A stretch of DNA of 29,020 nucleotides, taken from positions 946-29,965 of the forward strand of contig DDSR01000258.1 in the NCBI GenBank assembly GCA_002343455.1, given 5' to 3'. Shown here in pieces: positions 8,348 to 15,594 of the stretch. The stretch comes from Deltaproteobacteria bacterium UBA2385. GTDB lineage: Bacteria > Myxococcota_A > UBA796 > UBA2385. Made by a program: the position numbers and the translations under genes. The notes beneath the pieces are model-generated. The model was given only the letters and a program-made list of their open reading frames with translations, was not told the DNA's origin and did not search any database. Position 1 is the first letter of the stretch, and each line of letters opens with the position of its first letter.

Positions 8348-9478
8348 TCAGAGTCCGGCCATCGCGGCGATGTCGGCCATCGTCACCACCGTGTACTTCT
8401 TGGCGCAGAGCTCGATCATCCGGGCGTAGGCCTGCAGGATCCGCCCCTGCTCGGCCTCGCTGCGTGGCCGGCTGGGATCGCTGGCGTCGAGGTCGAAGGG
8501 CGGGCTTCGGGGCACGGACTTCTCCGCGTCCATCCAGAAGGTGTAGGTCCAGGGATCCTTGCCGCGGCGCGTGAAGTTGTTCTCGTGGATCAGCGCCGTC
8601 ACGAAGGGAGGCCGGGTGCCCTTCCAGCTCTCCACCTGCCGCTCGATGTAGTCGTGGGGCTGGCCATCGGTCGACGGCTCGCCGGTCCGGTAGCGGTTCC
8701 ACCACAAGCTCTCCTTGGCCTCGCCGCGTGCCGTCCACTGGTAGATGGTGATGTCCGACGGCCGCGCCAACAAGCCATGCTTCAGCTGGAAGGGGCTGTC
8801 GCCCAGATCCTGAGCCTTGTGGGTCCAGACCACCGCCTTGGCCCCGTGCTCCTTGTACCAGCGGCAGGCCGCCTCCTTGATGGCCGGGTCCCGGGTCGGC
8901 ACGGCCACGCAGGAGGGCGCCTTGCCCAGCAGCGCGGCGATGAGCGCAAAGCCCCCCGGCTCCTCGGGGTGCAGCTCTCCGGTCGCCAGGTCCAGGGCGC
9001 GGGTCTCGAAGTCGTTGATGCGGCTGGAAAGCGCCTCGCCGCTCAGGCCCCGCAGCCGGCCCTCGAAGCCGGTGAAGATCGGATGGGGAGGACGGTTGTG
9101 GGTGCAGATGCCCTGGCCCTTCAGCTTCTCGATGACCTCGGGGTGTGACTGGGCGTAGCGCTGGACCATCGGGCCGGTCAGGTAGAAGTCGCCCTGCACC
9201 CCCGCCTTCGAGAACAGGTCGCAGAGCTTGCCGACGATCTCCGCGCTGCTGCTGAGGTAGCGGAAGTTCTGGACGTTGATCACGAAGTTGACCCAGGCCT
9301 TCGGGGTCGGCGGCTCGGCAGCGGCAGCAGCAGGCGGAGAGCTCAGCAGGACGGCTCCAGCGGCGAGGCCCTGGAGCACCGAACGGCGGCTCGGATCACG
9401 AAGGATCGGATCACGAAGGCTCGGATCACGAAGGCTCGGATCACGAAGGCTCGGATCACGAAGGTCGGGCACACACAC
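8348..9478 (-). CDS. Tat-exported polysaccharide-deacetylase-like protein
   Basis: The 376-residue protein starts at GTG 9478 after a GAGGG seven bases upstream, 10 bp after the oxidoreductase gene. Its N-terminus is unusual: five copies of a five-residue unit (LRDPS/I) lead directly into a twin-arginine signal (SRRSVLQGLAAGAVLLSS, RR at about 31-32), followed by Ala-rich cleavage sequence. The mature part resembles the NodB/polysaccharide deacetylase barrel (GVQGDFYLTGPMV, then THNRPPHP as a possible metal-binding His segment, and a C-terminal TALIHENNF). However, the usual catalytic Asp-Asp motif is not obvious, since NFVINVQNF stands in its place, so deacetylase activity is uncertain. It is the last gene of the operon and converges on the FG-GAP gene with only 6 bp between stops. 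Confidence 0.65.
   Translation of the reverse strand: MCVPDLRDPSLRDPSLRDPSLRDPILRDPSRRSVLQGLAAGAVLLSSPPAAAAAEPPTPKAWVNFVINVQNFRYLSSSAEIVGKLCDLFSKAGVQGDFYLTGPMVQRYAQSHPEVIEKLKGQGICTHNRPPHPIFTGFEGRLRGLSGEALSSRINDFETRALDLATGELHPEEPGGFALIAALLGKAPSCVAVPTRDPAIKEAACRWYKEHGAKAVVWTHKAQDLGDSPFQLKHGLLARPSDITIYQWTARGEAKESLWWNRYRTGEPSTDGQPHDYIERQVESWKGTRPPFVTALIHENNFTRRGKDPWTYTFWMDAEKSVPRSPPFDLDASDPSRPRSEAEQGRILQAYARMIELCAKKYTVVTMADIAAMAGL
9391..9465 (-). repeat. Five tandem 15-bp repeats in the Tat-signal n-region
   Basis: Five head-to-tail units of TCGGATCACGAAGGN (plus strand) are identical except for the last base (A, C, C, C, T). They encode the repeated pentapeptide LRDP(S/I) just before the twin-arginine motif of the deacetylase-like protein. 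The unit is a multiple of three, so copy-number change keeps the frame. Confidence 0.97.
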
Positions 9479-9488
9479 CTCTCATCCC

Positions 9489-10145
9489 TCAGCGCCGCGG
9501 GACTTGCGCGCGCATGCAGGCGGCCAGCACCGTCTCCCAGGGCTGACAGCCGACGACCCGGACCGGCTGCGCACCATTGGCCAGCGCAGGCCCGCCGGGA
9601 CTCCAGCCATCGGGGAGCAAAAACCAGGTCGGGATTCCCGTCACGCCCCAGCGACGGGCCTCGTCGCCGAGCGCGTCCACCCTGGACTGCATCTCGGCGC
9701 CGTCCGCCGCTTGGACGGCCTCGTCCGGGTCCAGCCCTGCCTTCGACGCCAGCTCCCGGAGCACCTGCGTGTCCTCGATGTCCCGTCCGTCCCGCCAGTG
9801 CGCGTCCATCGCGGCGTCGCGGAAGGGGTGCAGGCGCCCGCGTTCACGAGCGAATTCGGCCATGGCCAGCGGTCGGCGGGTGTTGGGCAGGCGGTCGGAG
9901 AAGCGCATGGAGACCCCGAAGGAGGCCGCGAACCGCCCGAGCTGCTCCTGCATCGGCCCAAGGGGCCGCCCAGGGAAGAGCTCCGCCAGCGGCATCCCGC
10001 CGCGGGGCGTGCTCGGGTGGAGCTCGAAGCCCTTCCACTCGAAGTCGATCTCGAAAGCCTCGACAAGCCTGCCGAGTACGCCGCGTTCGGCGATGAAACA
10101 GTAGGGTCAGACGAAGTCGCTGAAGAAGAGCAGCGTTGCAGACAT
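9489..10145 (-). CDS. DsbA/FrnE-family oxidoreductase, predicted selenoprotein (Sec13, UPYC)
   Basis: ATG 10145 follows a strong Shine-Dalgarno (GGGAGGTGA) and opens MSATLLFFSDFV, then an in-frame TGA at 10107-10109, then PYCFIAERGV and an uninterrupted frame to the TGA at 9489-9491. The protein on both sides of the TGA is a typical cytoplasmic thioredoxin-fold DsbA/FrnE protein: beta strand plus SDFV-x-PYC active site, ELHPSTPRGGMPL, a helical insertion, and the cis-Pro loop VTGIPTWF (Pro172). The TGA falls exactly on the first Cys of the CPYC motif, so reading it as selenocysteine gives U13-P-Y-C16 and a 218-residue full-length protein. Hairpins suited to a bacterial SECIS lie just downstream. 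Gene callers would start at Met51 (ATG 9995) and lose the active site. A nonsense mutation or sequencing error is the alternative. There is no signal peptide. Confidence 0.85.
10059..10109 (-). promoter_or_regulatory. Candidate bacterial SECIS element downstream of the TGA
   Basis: In the mRNA after the UGA two adjacent hairpins can form. The first (10092-10079) is CGCC-GAACGC-GGCG, with the loop starting 18 nt after the UGA, the same distance as the GGUCU loop of E. coli fdhF, and with G as first loop base. A fifth G-C pair could close this loop further. The second (10076-10059) is CTCGGCA-GGCT-TGTCGAG, a seven-pair stem with one G-U and a GGCU loop starting 37 nt after the UGA. Both fit the general bacterial SECIS description; which one SelB would bind is not decided by eye. 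Confidence 0.6.
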
Positions 10146-10167
10146 GAGTCACCTCCCTGGGAGCGAG

Positions 10168-11295
10168 TCAGGTAATCGGGAATGGACCGGACGGCCGCCC
10201 GGCCTGGAGCCAGAGGCCCTCGCGGCGCAGCTCCTCCACCACCGCCTCGTGGACGGCAGGGCGCAGGGCGCGGAAGGCCAGGGTGCGCGGTCCGGGCGGC
10301 TGGCCCGGGCGGGCCCCGCCCTCGACCTCGGGGTGGACCCGGTTGGTGCAGAGCGCGACGGCGACGCCCTGGGTCGGCGCCAGCCACAGGCTGGTCCCGG
10401 TGAAGCCGAGGTGCCCGACGCCGTCCAGCGGCCAGTGTCGGCCCGCGCTGCTGCCCTCGGGGCTGCGGCTGTCGAAGCCCAGCCGATGGCTGCCGGGGCC
10501 CGCCTCGGTGAAGGCCCGCTGCACCGTCTCGGGCCGCAAGCCCCGCGCTTCGCCTCGGCCGCAAGCCAGGAGCCAGGCTCCCGCCGAGGCCACCGCCAGG
10601 GCGTCGCCGAAGAGCCCGGCATGCGGCGCCAGCCCTCCCATCACCGCCGCGTTGAGGTCGTGGACCTCGCCGACCAGCACCCGGCCTCGCTCGGGGCAGT
10701 CCTCGGTCGCGGCCGCCCCAGGCCAGCCCCAGCGCAGATCCTGGCCCATCGGCGCGCGCACCCGCTGCTCCCAGAGCCGGTCGAGGCGATCGCCGCCCGC
10801 GGCCTCCAAGGCGGCCCCCAGCAGCAGGAAGCCCAGATCGCTGTAGCAGTGGGCTCGCCCGGGGGCGGCCACAGCCGGGATCGTCCGGGCGCGCTGCATC
10901 AGCCTCTGCCGCAGCGAGGCCGTGCCCCAGCTCGACCGCTCGGCGATCACCTCCTCGAAGAGCGGCGCCCAGGCGGGCAGACCGCTGCTGTGCTGCAAGC
11001 AGTGGCGGGCGCTGACCCCCTCGGGCGCATCGGGCAGCAGCGCCCGCAGCGGGCGGTCCAGATCGAGCAGCCCGTCCTCGGCCAGGGCCAGGGCGAGCGG
11101 CGTCGTGGCGAGGATCTTGGTCAGGCTGGCGAGGTCCCAGGCGGTGTCGGCCTGCACCGGGCGCGGGCGCGGCTGGAGCTCGGCCTGGCCGAGGTGGTGC
11201 AGCAGGAGCGGGCCCTGGGGACCGACCACCGCGAGGGCGGCTCCCGGTACGACACCGGCCTGGACCGCGGCAGCCAGGACCTGCGAGACCCCCAT
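10168..11295 (-). CDS. Serine hydrolase, class C beta-lactamase / penicillin-binding-protein fold
   Basis: The 375-residue protein starts at ATG 11295, whose A is the last base of the preceding gene's TGA (TGATG coupling). The catalytic SxxK is Ser57-Leu-Thr-Lys60 (DLASLTKILATT), the second motif is YSD in CYSDLGFLLLG, and the third is HLGFTGTSLW, the H-x-G variant common in EstB/beta-lactamase-family esterases. HSSGLP is another family marker. No signal peptide is visible, so it looks cytoplasmic, though the pairing with an LD-carboxypeptidase suggests a role in handling muropeptides. Esterase, D-amino-peptidase and carboxypeptidase activities all occur in this family; substrate cannot be assigned. 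It ends 22 bp before the selenoprotein gene. Confidence 0.88.
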   Translation of the reverse strand: MGVSQVLAAAVQAGVVPGAALAVVGPQGPLLLHHLGQAELQPRPRPVQADTAWDLASLTKILATTPLALALAEDGLLDLDRPLRALLPDAPEGVSARHCLQHSSGLPAWAPLFEEVIAERSSWGTASLRQRLMQRARTIPAVAAPGRAHCYSDLGFLLLGAALEAAGGDRLDRLWEQRVRAPMGQDLRWGWPGAAATEDCPERGRVLVGEVHDLNAAVMGGLAPHAGLFGDALAVASAGAWLLACGRGEARGLRPETVQRAFTEAGPGSHRLGFDSRSPEGSSAGRHWPLDGVGHLGFTGTSLWLAPTQGVAVALCTNRVHPEVEGGARPGQPPGPRTLAFRALRPAVHEAVVEELRREGLWLQAGRPSGPFPIT

Positions 11296-12188
11296 CACAA
11301 CGCACCCATCGGCCGGAGCCCCTGGGAGTCGAGGCGGACCTGCCCGCCATGGACCCAGGCGCGGTTGCGCGAGCCGTGGCCCACGGGCAGCTCGGCCAGG
11401 ATCGGGACGCCCAGCGGGCTCAGCCGCTCGACCAACACCTGGAGCAGGGTCCAGTCGGCGCCTTCGGGGACCGGACAGCCGGTGAAGCTGCCCAGGACCA
11501 CCGCCCGGGCGCCGGCGAAGCCGCCGGAGTGCAGCAGCTGCATCAGGGTCCGGTCGATCTTGTAGGGGACCTCGCCGACGTCCTCCAGCAAGACCACCGC
11601 CCGGCGGGCGTCGAGCGCCCAGGGCGTGCCGGCCAGGCTGGCCAGCATGCAGAGGTTGCCGCCGACCAGCCGCCCCCGCACCGGGCCGGCCGGACCCGCG
11701 ACCAGAGTCCCCGGCAGGTGCGCCCGCCGCCCCTCCATCAAGAGCGCGCGGAGGGCCTCCTGGCTGTCGGCGTCGGCGAGATCGGCGAGGCTCTGCAGCA
11801 CCGGCCCATGAACCCGCAGCCCGGCGCGACGCCGGTCCAGGGCGCAGAAGAGGGCCGTGGCGTCCGAGAAGCCGATGATCGGCCGCCGGTCGAGGCTGAG
11901 CGCGTCGAGGCCGTCGAGCAGGTGGACCATGCCGAAGCCCCCCCGGGCCATCCAGACGGCGTCCAGATCCGGCGCGCTGAGGCCCCAGCGCAGGTCCGCA
12001 CGGCGCTCTTCGATGCTGCCGGCGAGGTACCGGAAGCGCCGTCCCAGGGCGGGAGCCGGGACCGGGACCAGCCCCCAGGAGGCGATCAGGGCCATGCCCC
12101 GCTCCAGGCGCTCGGGATCGAAGACGCCCGAGGGGGCGATGATCCCGACTCGGGATCCAGGTCGCAGCAGCGGGCGGAGGGTGGGCAT
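11295..12188 (-). CDS. S66-family LD-carboxypeptidase (muramoyltetrapeptide carboxypeptidase type)
   Basis: At 297 residues it has normal length for the LdcA/MccF family. The presumed Ser-Glu-His triad is Ser108 in IIGFSDATAL, Glu202 in LLEDVGEVPYKIDR and His271 in PVGHGSRNRAW; other family blocks are GIIAPSG near the N-terminus, WMARGGFG and GGNLCMLASLAGTPW. Cytoplasmic members remove the terminal D-Ala from recycled muropeptides; MccF members cleave microcin C-type peptide-nucleotides. The recycling role is more likely here given the neighbouring beta-lactamase-fold hydrolase. It is the first gene of the four-gene minus-strand operon, with ATG 12188 and a weak GGGGA upstream. Confidence 0.9.
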   Translation of the reverse strand: MPTLRPLLRPGSRVGIIAPSGVFDPERLERGMALIASWGLVPVPAPALGRRFRYLAGSIEERRADLRWGLSAPDLDAVWMARGGFGMVHLLDGLDALSLDRRPIIGFSDATALFCALDRRRAGLRVHGPVLQSLADLADADSQEALRALLMEGRRAHLPGTLVAGPAGPVRGRLVGGNLCMLASLAGTPWALDARRAVVLLEDVGEVPYKIDRTLMQLLHSGGFAGARAVVLGSFTGCPVPEGADWTLLQVLVERLSPLGVPILAELPVGHGSRNRAWVHGGQVRLDSQGLRPMGAL

Positions 12189-12238
12189 GTCCGGACGTTC
12201 CCCAGCGGATGAACACGAGCCTGGAGTAGCTTGCGCGG

Positions 12239-12823
12239 GTGACCGGCCTCTTACTCTCCTCCATCGCCTGCTGGGCCCCCGACCGCGACCCGGTCCTGCG
12301 CGCGCCCGAGGGAGACCGCCAGGAGGAGCACGCCGCCCCGGCAGCGCCCCCGACCCCTGCCCTGCCCTTCTCGGCCTGGACCTCGAGCGCCCCCACCAGC
12401 ATCGTCGGCCCGGGCGGCGAGACCCTGGCCTTGCTGGAGCAGGCCGGGGTGCGGGTGGAGGTGCTGCGGGTCCTGCCGCACCGGATGCTGTTGCGCTGCA
12501 CGGGCTGCGCCGGCCCCTCTGCCGGGGTCGAGGGCTGGCTGCAGAACGAGTTCGTGTGGTGGCCGGGCGCCAGCGAGCTGCCCGAAGACCACCCCCTGAG
12601 GAGGGCCCAGGAGCTCCGCGGGCGCTGGGCCGCTGGCCTGGACCTGCCCCCGGGCACCGACGCCGACGCCCTCTGCGCCCTGCTCGACGGCGGCTACCAG
12701 GGCGCTCCCCCTCGCTTCACCGTCGCCGGCGCCAGCCTGACCCTGCCGCGAGCGGTCAGCGGCTGGCTGCCTCCCCAGCTCGAGGGCCAGCCCCCTCCCG
12801 CGCCCGGTGCCTGTCAGCGGTGA
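12239..12823 (+). CDS. Hypothetical small putative lipoprotein
   Basis: The frame opens at GTG 12239 (an in-frame TAG lies 12 bases upstream, so no longer version exists) and gives 194 residues. The N-terminus MTGLLLSSIAC resembles a very short lipoprotein signal with Cys11, but it lacks the usual positive charge, so export is uncertain. A Pro/Ala-rich linker leads to a compact domain (about residues 60-110: VRVEVLRVLPHRM, CTGC, GWLQNEFVWWP) whose strand pattern is reminiscent of an SH3-like barrel. I do not recognise the family. It is transcribed divergently from the S66 gene with a 50-bp gap and is followed 24 bp later by the metallo-hydrolase gene, which has a good ribosome-binding site of its own. 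Confidence 0.6.
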   Translation: MTGLLLSSIACWAPDRDPVLRAPEGDRQEEHAAPAAPPTPALPFSAWTSSAPTSIVGPGGETLALLEQAGVRVEVLRVLPHRMLLRCTGCAGPSAGVEGWLQNEFVWWPGASELPEDHPLRRAQELRGRWAAGLDLPPGTDADALCALLDGGYQGAPPRFTVAGASLTLPRAVSGWLPPQLEGQPPPAPGACQR

Positions 12824-12847
12824 TAGGCCAGAGGTGGGAGGACTCGG

Positions 12848-13741
12848 ATGCCGCGTGTGATCAGCTCTATCGAAGGCAACGGCCAGCGCCTGGACGGCGG
12901 CGCGATGTTCGGCCACGCGCCCAAGGCCCTGTGGGAGCGCTGGGCGCCTCCCGATGAGCGCAACCGCATCGCCCTCGCCTGCCGGGCCTTGCTCGTCCAG
13001 GAGTCCGGTCGGACCATCCTCAGCGAGACCGGGATCGGCGCCTTCATGGACCCCGACTCCCGCGACCGCTTCGGGATCCTGCAGCCCGAGCACCGCCTGC
13101 TCGACAGCCTCGATCGGCTGGGGCTCAGCCACGCCGACATCGACGTGGTGGTGCTCTCGCACCTGCACTTCGACCACGCCGGCGGCCTGCTCTCCGCCTG
13201 GCAGGCCGGCGCCCGCCCCGAGCTGCTCTTCCCCCGGGCCCGCTTCGTCGTCGGGGCCGAGGCCTGGGCGCGCGCCCGCAACCCCCACGATCGCGACCGC
13301 GCCAGCTTCATCCCCGAGCTGCCCGCCCTGCTCGAAGGCAGCGGCCGCCTGGAGATCGTCTCGCACCCCGGCCCCGAGGTCCAGGGCGCGGTGGTCTTCA
13401 GCAAGACCCTGGGCTCCGAGTACCCCCTGCACATCAGCTACGGGCACACCCCGGGCATGATGCTGATCGAGATCCCCTCCCCCGACGGACCCGTGATCTT
13501 CGGGGCCGACCTGGTGCCGGGCAGGCCCTGGGTGCATCGCTCGATCCACATGGGCTACGACCGCTTCCCCGAGCGCCTGCTCGACGAGAAGGTCGCCCTG
13601 CTGGACGACCTCGTCGCTCGCCACGGCCGCATCTTCTTCACCCACGACCCCGCCTGCGCGATGGCCCGGATCACGCGCGACGAGCGGGGGCGCTACGGCA
13701 GCACCCAGGACATGCCCTCCCTCACCGCCTTCCCGGCCTGA
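12848..13741 (+). CDS. Metallo-beta-lactamase-fold hydrolase
   Basis: The 297-residue protein carries the metal-binding signature [10 protein letters not shown] (His105, His107, Asp109, His110), with later ligands likely in [14 protein letters not shown] and FTHDPA. The N-terminal [17 protein letters not shown] and PPDERNRI resemble the lactonase/quorum-quenching-like branch of the family, but many such proteins hydrolyse other esters or lactones, so the substrate is open. ATG 12848 follows GTGGGAGGACTCGG, a good Shine-Dalgarno. No signal peptide. The EcsC-like gene begins 3 bp after its stop, so the two are co-transcribed. Confidence 0.88.
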   Translation: MPRVISSIEGNGQRLDGGAMFGHAPKALWERWAPPDERNRIALACRALLVQESGRTILSETGIGAFMDPDSRDRFGILQPEHRLLDSLDRLGLSHADIDVVVLSHLHFDHAGGLLSAWQAGARPELLFPRARFVVGAEAWARARNPHDRDRASFIPELPALLEGSGRLEIVSHPGPEVQGAVVFSKTLGSEYPLHISYGHTPGMMLIEIPSPDGPVIFGADLVPGRPWVHRSIHMGYDRFPERLLDEKVALLDDLVARHGRIFFTHDPACAMARITRDERGRYGSTQDMPSLTAFPA

Positions 13742-13744
13742 GCG

Positions 13745-14527
13745 ATGTCCGCGCCTCCCGACGATCCCGGCGCCGAGCTGCGGGCCCTGCTCCAGTCCTT
13801 GCTGCGCACCACCCTGAAGGACGGCGTGGTCGACCTGGGCGAGCGGCTGGACGGCGAGGTCCTGCCGACTCTCTACGCGCTCGCCAGCCTGCCCGGCGAG
13901 GTGGTCCGGGCCGAGCTCCGCTCCTCGGGGCTGGACCACTGGGATCCGCAGAGCGGCAATCGGCCCACCCGCTCCGCGATGGAGCGCTCCAGCGAGCTGC
14001 TGGTCCGTCGCGCGACCCGGCTGGCGGGGGTCCGGGGCGCGGCCGGCGCCTTCGGCGGGCTGATGACCCTGGCGCCCGAGCTGGGCCTGTCCCTGGTGCA
14101 GAGCCTGCGCCTGGCCCAACGCCTCGCCGCCGTCTGGGGCCACGACACCGACAGCGAGCCCGGCCGCCTGCTGCTGACCCGGGCGCTGGCAGCGGCCTGG
14201 AAGATCGACCTGCCCCGCGACGGGATGCAGACCACCCACCTCTCGCAGGTGCCCGGGCTGGTGCGCAGCAGCCTGCAGATGCAGACCTTCTCGGGCAAGG
14301 CCCTGGCGCGCTCGGTGGCGGCCCGGGCCGTCGGCATGGCCGGCAAGCGAGTCGGCAGCGTCATCCCCGGCCTGGGGACCGGCCTCGGCGCCTGGAGCGC
14401 GCGCAAGCAGGTGCGCGAGCAGGGGGCCGTCTTGACCGCGTTCTTCTCGGCGGCCTGGGAGGGGCGCAGCGGGGGAGAGGGCAGCATCCTGGAGGCGGTC
14501 GAGGTCAGCCTCCCCTCCGAGGACTGA
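13745..14527 (+). CDS. EcsC-like protein
   Basis: This 260-residue protein begins 3 bp after the metallo-hydrolase gene. Its centre (about residues 95-145: LAGVRGAAGAFGGLMTLAPELGL, then LRLAQRLAAVWGHD) and the Gly-rich stretch VGSVIPGLGTGLGAW near residue 205 resemble the EcsC protein family, whose members often have amphipathic or membrane-associated helices and no established enzymatic role. No signal peptide or catalytic motif is seen. The coupling to the hydrolase suggests a shared function, but nothing more specific can be said. Confidence 0.55.
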   Translation: MSAPPDDPGAELRALLQSLLRTTLKDGVVDLGERLDGEVLPTLYALASLPGEVVRAELRSSGLDHWDPQSGNRPTRSAMERSSELLVRRATRLAGVRGAAGAFGGLMTLAPELGLSLVQSLRLAQRLAAVWGHDTDSEPGRLLLTRALAAAWKIDLPRDGMQTTHLSQVPGLVRSSLQMQTFSGKALARSVAARAVGMAGKRVGSVIPGLGTGLGAWSARKQVREQGAVLTAFFSAAWEGRSGGEGSILEAVEVSLPSED

Positions 14528-14663
14528 GGGCGCGGAGGGCTTGCCCAACCGCATGGATTCGCGCTAAGCGAGCCCGAGCGCCTCTCGGCTCCCGAAGCTC
14601 CCCGATGCCTCCTTCCTGGCGAAGAACGTGCCCCTGCTCTCCCTGGTAAAGCAGACGCTGCGC

Positions 14664-15479
14664 ATGAGCGCCCTCCCCGCGGGCAGCCTTGCGCCGCCCC
14701 TGTCCCTCACCGCCGACGAGGGCACCTGGATCCGCCTGTCGGACTTCAAGGGTCACCTCAACATCGTGCTGGTCTTCTTCCGCGACGCCGCGGACCCGGC
14801 GACCGCGCAGATGCTGCGGGCCTTCGCCTCGCAGATGGGCCAGCTCGAGCAGCTCGAGACCGTCGTCTTCGGGATCAGCACGGCCCGCACCGACAAGCTC
14901 CGGCAGGTCCGCGCCGAGCTGGACCTGCCCTTCTTCCTGCTCTACGATCCGCTGGCGGTCGAGTCACGGCGCTTCGGTTGTTCCGGGCGGATCCGGCCCA
15001 CCACCCGCCTGGGCTTCGCGGTGATCGGCAAGGACGGCCGGGTCAGCCTCTCGGCCAAGGGGATGCCCTCGGTCGAGGAGATCCTCTCCCACCTCGCCCA
15101 GGTCGAGGGCCGCGCCCCGCAGCCCGGCAGCGGCGCTGGCGCCCCGAGCGAGGCCGCCTGGAAGGTGCGCGAGCTGGCCTCGGACGAGGCGGTCAACCGC
15201 CTGGAGACCGACAAGCGCTTCAAGCTGGTCGACGTGCGGACCCGGTCGGAGTTCGAGGCCGATCACGCCGCGCAGGCGATCCACCTCCCGGTGGACGAGC
15301 TGCCCGCCCGCTACCGGGAGCTCGGCCAGACCACCCACCTGCTCTTCATCTGCCAGACGGGCGATCGATCCGCGCAGGCCGCGGCCTTCCTGGCCAGCAT
15401 CGGCGGGCGCGAGGTCTACAATGTCTCGGCCGGCATGAGCGGCTGGACGGGCGACCGCAGCAGCCTCACGAGCGTCTGA
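14664..15479 (+). CDS. Peroxiredoxin-like domain fused to a rhodanese domain
   Basis: From ATG 14664 the protein has 271 residues; a GTG at 14628 would add 12 residues that do not belong to the fold. Residues 1-145 match the AhpC/BCP peroxiredoxin fold (PAGSLAPPLSL, LSDFKGHLNIVLVFF, VFGISTARTDKL, LPFFLLYDP), but the peroxidatic Cys position reads DPAT in FFRDAADPATAQM, so a Thr stands where Cys is required. Residues about 165-271 are a rhodanese domain with catalytic Cys230 in the loop CQTGDRS and the typical YNVSAGMSGW end. The rhodanese half could carry persulfide; the first half may be a binding or scaffold domain. The 136-bp region before it contains no clear promoter. Confidence 0.82.
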   Translation: MSALPAGSLAPPLSLTADEGTWIRLSDFKGHLNIVLVFFRDAADPATAQMLRAFASQMGQLEQLETVVFGISTARTDKLRQVRAELDLPFFLLYDPLAVESRRFGCSGRIRPTTRLGFAVIGKDGRVSLSAKGMPSVEEILSHLAQVEGRAPQPGSGAGAPSEAAWKVRELASDEAVNRLETDKRFKLVDVRTRSEFEADHAAQAIHLPVDELPARYRELGQTTHLLFICQTGDRSAQAAAFLASIGGREVYNVSAGMSGWTGDRSSLTSV

Positions 15480-15594
15480 GCTCCTCCAGCGCGAGGCGCG
15501 CGACCGCGGGCCTCCCACTCCTCTCCCCTGCCCTCCTCTCCTCATCCCCGAACCTCTCGCCCCGAGCGTGGTCCCACCGACCATCGGAGCCCCA

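Noticed and set aside
9391..9465. Tandem repeats as a CRISPR-like array
   Set aside because: Units are contiguous with no spacers, 15 bp long and in frame within a coding sequence.
9489..9995. A 168-codon frame beginning at ATG 9995 as a separate oxidoreductase gene
   Set aside because: It lacks the active site and first strand of the fold; the same frame continues upstream to a well-placed ATG 10145 apart from one TGA at the catalytic position.
10107..10109. TGA as an ordinary nonsense mutation making a pseudogene
   Set aside because: No other frame damage is present, the codon coincides with the catalytic Cys and SECIS-like hairpins follow. It is kept as the alternative explanation, not the preferred one.
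12221..12238. GGAGTAGCTTGC as a sigma-54 element before the small lipoprotein gene
   Set aside because: The GG and GC doublets are at the wrong spacing and the flanking bases do not match the consensus.
15480..15594. GC-rich stretch and pyrimidine tract as a terminator or promoter between the rhodanese fusion and tolQ
   Set aside because: GCGCGAGGCGCGC can pair weakly but has no T run, and no -35/-10 pair was found; left unassigned.
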